Of a stretch of DNA of 64,000 nucleotides, positions 57,241 to 64,000 are shown piece by piece. Origin of the DNA: Lonicera japonica. Taxonomy: Eukaryota > Streptophyta > Magnoliopsida > Dipsacales > Caprifoliaceae. A model generated the notes under the pieces. It had not been told where the DNA came from. It saw only the letters and a program-made list of their open reading frames with translations, and ran no database searches. The position numbers and the translations under genes were made by a program. The first letter of the stretch is position 1, and every line of letters starts with the position of its first letter. The DNA is taken from positions 116,094,790 to 116,158,789 of the forward strand of contig CM038463.1 in the NCBI GenBank assembly GCA_021464415.1, read 5' to 3'.

Positions 57241-60199
57241 TTAAAATAATAACAATCTTTGACATATCTAATTAGCGATAAATTTGAATTTATAATACAA
57301 TGAGATGAGATCAGTTAGTCACACTTGCAAACTTTTTTTAGAGAAGCCTATGGTCGATTGAGTAGAAAGAGTAAATTAGTAAAATATGAACTTTTTAATC
57401 ATGTACTACCTATTGTTAATTAGCTTTAATTAAAATTTATATTAATCTCCGTTGTTTTACGAACCATGGAATTGGAAGACTTCACCTAATTAAAGTTGTC
57501 GAAGGACGTCACCTTCGTGGACCTACCAAATTCAAATTCTCGGCTTACAAGCCATGTGTGTGGCCCACCAAATTCAAATTCTTGGCTTATAATTTTTATT
57601 TTTATTTTCTTGGGACATTCTTGGCTTATAAAATTGACCTTTTCCGGTCTACGCTAAAAGCTCAATATACTAAGTCGGTTTCCAGTGGGGTTCCATTTCC
57701 AAACTTTAATTCATCTATATTGGCTTATTATTATTTATTTATTTATTTATTTTCAACATTAGTAAATATATATATATATATATATATGTATATATTTGTA
57801 TAGCTTTCATCTTTATTATCCTTTTTGTGGAGGGGTGTGTGGGGGAGGAATAATACTAATTAATATCTTCCTTTTGCTAAGAATAAAGGGCAAAAACAAC
57901 TTCAAAAATCAAAACACAACCTGGTGGGATCAACTCACCACTTACCTTTTAAGAAACTATAATCATTGCATATTTATAAAGAAAGTGGGAAAACAAAACA
58001 AAAAGTGACTAGAGATGAGAACGGAACTAAATGGCTCTTCGCCAATTTCATAGATTAATAAACAACAATTAATTTGCCAGCATTGCTTGCTCTTTCTTTC
58101 TTTTTTTGGAGTGCTTCATCTAATTCTCGCTCCCAAAAGATTGGTCATTAAAATTTTTACAATTTGACCTGGTTATAAGTGATCAACTCGCCCCTTTTTA
58201 CTTAATTAACTTTTACTTTATATTAAATATATATATATATATATATATGTTAGTTCATTCCCTCATCCTCCCCCTCTCCTAAATTAAATCCCAAATATAT
58301 TAGTGCATTGTATCTCTATGTATACAAGAAGGGAGATACATTAAAGATGTCTAATAAGAATGACTAATTCTAGAGACTTCTGGACTTTCTCATATCAATA
58401 ACATAAAAGTTAATTATATTATTGTCAAAATAATTATTTATATCATCATAGAAGCATATAATATAACTTCTCAAAACAATATTATATTATAGTAAAAAAA
58501 ATATCATTTATCCAATATGGCTATCCTAACATAAAATTAATCTCATCAACATAAATAATTAATCCCTTTGTTTGAAAATTGATCGTTTCAATATGATTTT
58601 GATATTTTATAAGGAACATTAACTTCAATATTATTAATGGTTAATAATACATTTTTTTTAATATGAGAAAGAAAGGGCATCATTCCCTATGTTTTTTTAA
58701 GAGAAAACAAAGTCTAGATATCATTATACATCATATTAATAATTCATTCTGAAACCACTATATAGAATCTTAGATTTCTATTGAATCAATAGATAAATTA
58801 TGATGGCAATTTAATTAGCCTTGTTAAACTTGTATAAAATATGAAAGAAAGCAATGTGGCTTCAATTTAACTTAATTTAAATCAATTTTTCTATCCACCA
58901 ACTTGTAAACTACACTAATTTATTTAATTTCTTCCACAATTAAACCTACCTAAGAGAGAATCAAATCTTAAAAATATATTAATTTAAATTATTAAAAAAT
59001 ATATTAATTTAATAACACGCTGTGTACTCTCTCTCACATGCACACACACTCTCTCCCCCTGCTCTTGGATATTTTTATTTTTTTTAACAACCCAACCCAC
59101 CAAATGTAAAGCACATGCATCTCAACAACACCGGCCCAATATCAAGAGGCAGCGTAAACATTTACTCCTAACAACCCAACCAACCTAACGCGAAGGAAAC
59201 GCAAATCCTTGTAACAAGTTTTTCTCTATAAAATAAAGGCACTTGATTTCTAATTTGCACAGCAATTTTTTAAAAAATAATTGACTAAATATACAATAAG
59301 TCTGCCATTTTTTTTTGAAAAAAGAAAAAACTTGAATAATTTGGAATTGGTTTATTTTTGTATTTTTCAAGTTGAAAATTGACCGAGTCAAGCTTTTTAT
59401 ACACGAAGGAAGAGTTCAGTTCAAGTTTTTGAACTTGTTTTCTAAAAAAAATGAGAAGAAATTCTTAAGGAAATTTTTTTTGAAAGTGGATTAAAAACCA
59501 AGGGTTGTATTTTAAACTTCACAACTTCAAATGACGACCTTAAAACACTTGAAAGTAGATTCAAAAATCAAGGGTGCCATTTTCTTAGAATAAAAAAAAC
59601 TAGAAGTTTAGTTAAGTTTCAAAAAAACTTGGAAAAAAAGTTGAACTTGAAGTCAGTTGTACTTGAAAATATTACTAGTTCCAGGTTTGTGTGCAAACAC
59701 TAAACGGAAAAATGCTTCGTGTTTAATTTTGGGTTCAAGAAAGAAAATGATGAAGACATATACTAATTAAAGTCGTTAAGTTTTTAACAAACTAAATATT
59801 AAGGGCGCGTTTACCAGCACTCTTAAATAAAATGTTGATATTTCTTATTTGTCCAATGGTCTGTGTGGGATTACGGTGGTTTGATTATCTTGAATCTTTC
59901 TCTTGCTTTTGCGCTGAAATAAGCTATTTACAAAATGCCAAACCAAATCCCTAATATATATTTTTTTTTTTGCCATGGTTATATTATCATCATTCTAACT
60001 ATAGTTTTTCGGTTATTGTTACAAAATACCAAACCAAACATTAACATGAGAAACTCGTTAACCTCTTAGTGACAAACTGTAGGACTTTGGACATTGATGT
60101 CGTAGTTTGCGTTGTGCTTGGGCTTTAGCCCCCCATTTCCTTCGAGTTCTAAGAATTGAAGCATTAGTTATGTGCATATTATTATAAGCTTTCTATCAA
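57241..60199. other. AT-rich intergenic DNA with minor repeats
   Basis: A 25-bp direct repeat, CCAAATTCAAATTCT(C/T)GGCTTA, at about 57527 and 57569; TATATA tracts at 57766-57788 and 58228-58249; CT/CA-rich microsatellite near 59030-59055; two similar passages around 59.49 and 59.55 kb (GAAAGT(G/A)GATT(A/C)AAAA.(C/T)CAAGGGT). No coding exon that I would defend. Confidence 0.4.
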
Positions 60200-60605
60200 G
60201 GCCATTGGCAGTTTCAGTATGTTGTGTATGTATATATTTGTAGTAATTCTGTTATGAGAAACTATGCTATTATTAGTGTTATGCTGGTATAGAAATAAGT
60301 GGAGAGTGTTCCCCTGGGTTGAAAATCCCTAAATTTTCATAGGGTAAGTAAAACATTGTGCCTTCTAAAGCCAACAGTGTGTAGCCTGAAATTTAGACAA
60401 CAGCATTAGCACCAGTTACTTTGTGGGAAAGAGTGATCTCTATAATGTACTTGTGAAAAACAAATTATGTTGTTTCAGTATCAGTGTGAAAGTATTATTT
60501 ATTTGGCAAGACTTGGTTGATTACTATTTGTATATAATTAGATGTAATTATTCTGGATTTCTTATTGGCATCAGACTTCTATATATGTCCATAGAGATGG
60601 ATGCG

Positions 60606-60693
<88 letters not shown>

Positions 60694-61568
60694 TAATCTT
60701 CCTTACGACCATGGATCTTTTGACATGTGGTATGGCACAAGTACATCATACATAACATAGCATAATTTACTTACATTAAGTAAATATTTTCATTACATAT
60801 TATTGATACGTAAACAATAAATTGTTTTAAAGAACTACTTTATATAAAAGTATATCCCTGCTCTGTCACTACTGAGCATTAGGATCACCCCGTTTTAAAT
60901 GATATATGTAGGTAGCAGGGCTGACGTAATGAGTACGGAATCATCGAATTTAAGTTGGGTTCGCAATCTAGTTCTCTAATACCACCTACACGTGTCTGCT
61001 ATTTATTAATATTACGGTAGAAGATGTTACGGCATATCTAGTTGATGTATATATTACTTTATACTCTTGTTGTAGTGTATATTAAATTGTATATGTCAAA
61101 TACCTAATACTTGCTATGGGTAAATATACTAATGACGGCATATGACACATGATGATGTGTCAAGTTAATATGATGTGAAATATGCACACAGAAGATCGAA
61201 ATATCATGATTTAGATATTTCGGTTATGTAAAATATATATTGAGTTATTTTTTATAATAAATTACAAAGCATGTTTACATGTTAAATAGTTAATTATATA
61301 AGAGATGCATGTTTAGATTATTAGTTTAGCTTCTTTAGAAAAAAAGATATATGATACTTATATTTGAGTAATGATGAGAATATTGGTTTTAATTGGCATG
61401 TTAAGTGTATAATTGCCATGTTTGTTGTTTTTAATTGGACATATCATCATGTTATATTATTTATATTTATTATTTGGTTGACCTACTTTAGCTAGTCTAA
61501 AATAGGTTAGTGACCCCCTTGGGTTTTAATAGCGTTGCTAATGTGCCAATTGCAACTGGGGCATTACA
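60200..61568 (+). mobile_element. decayed LTR of the TGTAACACCC family
   Basis: Shares ordered landmarks with the inner solo LTR: GGTATAGAAATAAGT, GGGTTGAAAATCCCTAAA, AGCCAACAGTGTGTAGCCTGAAATTTAGACAACAG, TACTGAGCATTAGGATCACCCCGTTTTAAA, CTAGTCTAAAATAGGTTAGTGACC, and a terminal GGGGCATTACA. The left end cannot be placed. The long ATT microsatellite lies inside. Confidence 0.65.
60606..60690. repeat. (ATT)n microsatellite, about 28 units
   Basis: Uninterrupted TTA/ATT triplets over about 85 bp. It makes a poly-isoleucine open frame that is not a gene. Confidence 0.97.
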
Positions 61569-64000
61569 ATATTATAATTGAAAGCAAACAAAAATTCAAT
61601 AATGTGGACAAAAAATTCAAACACACAAATGTATGTGTTCTAATAACATTATACAAGCTTTAGCTGTGGCCATAGTTAAACAATACTAAGTTACAGTTAC
61701 AAATTAACAATCATGTCCTTTATCTGTTTTATTTTTTTTGTTCTGCACCTATATTTTTCTATTAAACCGCTACTACAAAAAAAAATCAAATATTATGTTA
61801 TATTTAATTAATTCCATGTTCTTCAACTTTCTAGGCAGCCAAACAGTTATTAAATAAAAAATATAAAGAAGGAAGAAGGCTTGCCCCACATCATATTTAA
61901 GGGAAGGAGTGGTTTGCTCTGGTGAAAGGTCCATTGAGTGCAAATCTTCATCATATTTGAACTAACACACATATTCCTCAAGCATTAACTCAACCTAGCA
62001 TACATATTATCAACAACATTTAATGTACATGAAACAAAGCAAGATGGTAGTTCATTCTGTTTCCTTTGACATTCGAAACATCGAATCTTTCAGCATAGAA
62101 AAAAAGGCAAAATTTTGCTATTTCAATCTTGCTCCAATTGTGGAATTATCCTAAATAAATCAATCAATCTAAACCCAAATTACTTAAATTACTTCATCTT
62201 AATGGAACTTCCAAAATAATAGTAAGGAATGTATTGCAATTTGCAAATTTGCACTTTATGAGAAAAAAAATGCATTCTTTTGGATTTTGTCAACCCTCAT
62301 AAGCAGATATACACATGTGCTAAGATAATTGATTACTTACACTACATGATGTAACATGATCCTTCTGCAAATCCTTGAGCTTATTCACTATCCATTTTGA
62401 AGCCATAAATACAAGAAAGATCTTTAGCTAAAAAACATATAAAAAGCGTTAAGCGTATATAAAATGATAGTGAAATATTTACCAAAAATTGCACAAGCAA
62501 GACTATTGTTTTCCATGTACTTGTATACTTGTTTCCTTTAATACAATAGCCAAAAAGCTTCACAGGATTCACAATTTCACTGCTATAAAACAAATATCAT
62601 GCCACCAATTCATAAATTATCAATTTTCTTGCTTTAAATCAGATATCAAAACTCTAGTAAGTCTACTGTTGATTTTCTCTAATACATATTTTCACACAAA
62701 AAAAAGAAGGTTATACATCAACATACAAAACATAACCACAGAGCCTACCATTGCTTTTCACTTGTACTCAAAAGAAGCAACTGTTGGAACAAGTCCATTT
62801 TTTTCTGGAGATAATAAATTTTTTGTTTTGCTCGGTTCCAAATCTAATAAAAAATGAGTTTTGTTGAAAATCGAATTGTTGTGTTTGGCTTGTAATCAAA
62901 CTTACTCGAAAGGTGCAAAAGATAATTTGCACCAAAATAGAGAAGTAAAGATTGTATGCAAAAAAGGTTCAAAAACACTTTTATACCTGTTTTACACCTA
63001 TGCGGGAAAGATGCAAAAGACATTTTGCATATGGACGAAAAAATAGGGTTTTTTTAACTAAATTGATTTCCTTATTTATTTTGATCTCATTACTTTATTA
63101 ATAGTTTTTTTATTTACATAAGATTGTTTTTTCTTATTTTATATTGAATGAGCTCTATTATATCACTATATATTGATAAAATCATTCAAGAGATTAGGGT
63201 ATGAAATAATTCTTCTTTTTGAATAATTCTTATTTTTGTGGGGATTGTGTTGAGGGAGTTCATCTTGTTGTGGGAGAGATAGATTAAAGGGCTGTTAATT
63301 TTTTTTTTTCTGTGAGAGTTTTGAGTGCAATAATTCGTACGATAGATTTTGTAATTATTTTCAAAGAATTAGTAAAATTTTAATTTATCGAATATTGTGT
63401 GTTCCATAATCTATTTTCTTACTTTTTTTCTCATCATATATTATCTTTAGTTATTAATATACACTATTTGAATTAAGATTCGTGGTATGACTAATCTCTA
63501 ATAATCACAACAATAAAGTCAAAAGATCTTTTATAAGTGAACTGAGATCCACCAAGGCAGAGAGGAAATAGAACTTGTTATGCAGAAAAGTTAAAATGAT
63601 GAAACCGGGGAAAATAGAAAATTAAAAAAAAGTACATAAACCTCGTTTCTGCGATACAACCAAATGCTTATCAATATATATATATATAACAATTGCCATG
63701 GAGGCAAGCGGACTAATGTAGATAACTCTACCCACAAAAAAAAAAAAAGAAGAAAAAAGGGACAAAAAATTCCCCTGAAAAATTATTTACACACTTGCAA
63801 GCGTAAGAACAACCCTTAAATTTTTTAATGGTAATTGGCTCCTTTCACGGGTCCAAAAAATGTTATCAGCACTTTTAGGGAAGAACTAGTTTTAGCTTTA
63901 TACATGTGATTACCCAGAATTCAAATAAAGTTTACTGTACCAAAAAGAAGAAGAAACAAATCAATTTAATTGGAAGAGCAAGGAACGCTTAACATTACAA
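61569..64000. other. AT-rich intergenic DNA
   Basis: No exon, RNA gene or clear transposon terminus. The open frames at 62381-63046 have no recognisable domain and no convincing splice context. A short TA repeat occurs at 63676-63688 and A-runs at about 63737. Confidence 0.4.

Noticed and set aside
57558..58008. Two plus-strand frames near 57.6-58.0 kb
   Set aside because: Hydrophobic text arises from TTTATTTATT and TATATA tracts; no domain.
60423..60755. 110-codon open frame rich in isoleucine
   Set aside because: It is the translation of an ATT microsatellite inside a decayed LTR.
62381..63046. Cluster of open frames near the right end
   Set aside because: Cysteine- and lysine-rich random-looking translations in AT-rich DNA, no homology I recognise and no exon signals.

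Overview
The window reads as nuclear DNA of a flowering plant, most likely a eudicot. It is AT-rich, has spliced genes with long introns, and is dominated by plant transposon families: Ty1/copia, LTRs of probable Ty3/gypsy origin, a LINE of plant L1 type, and hAT-like and PIF/Harbinger-like MITEs. I cannot name the species from sequence alone. Only two host genes are well supported. One is a small three-exon gene on the minus strand (2109-3188) for a basic protein of about 187 residues. The other is a PAT1-branch GRAS transcription factor (8447-10075, minus). The GRAS gene appears to carry a 5'UTR intron of about 3.6 kb that holds two candidate MITEs, with its first exon and a TATA-like element near 13.96-14.12 kb.

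Left part (1-20.5 kb): sparse gene space with a 405-bp foldback element (4281-4685), a duplicated 240-bp segment, small direct repeats, a roughly 1.5-kb non-coding repeat (17.44-18.99 kb) and a tandem array of perfect palindromes (19.49-19.83 kb).

Centre (20.5-44.6 kb): one nested transposon complex. A second copy of the 1.5-kb repeat is split by two independent insertions. One is a minus-oriented solo LTR (TSD TAACC) that itself took in a hAT MITE (TSD CTATAAAC). The other is a plus-oriented solo LTR (TSD CATGT) that took in a sister solo LTR (TSD GAACC) and a roughly 15-kb minus-strand copia element of Sirevirus type. The Sirevirus 3' LTR is in turn split by a full-length LINE with a 12-14 bp TSD. 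Every coding region in the complex is broken.

Right part (44.6-64 kb): a LINE-like zinc-finger/RNase H pseudogene on the minus strand split by a second, plus-strand copia element (45713-50753); three copies of one PIF/Harbinger-like MITE in 2.7 kb; a local segmental duplication in which one copy carries a hAT element and the other keeps the empty site; a decayed LTR of the central family with a long ATT microsatellite; and 2.4 kb at the end in which I see nothing convincing.

Functionally the window is mostly transposon biology. The host GRAS factor is probably a nuclear regulator of the PAT1 group, whose known members act in light, stress or defence signalling. I find no cluster of cooperating host genes and no candidate new enzyme system. 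The most unusual structures are the palindrome array, the foldback element, the extra ORF of the Sirevirus and the layered insertion record.
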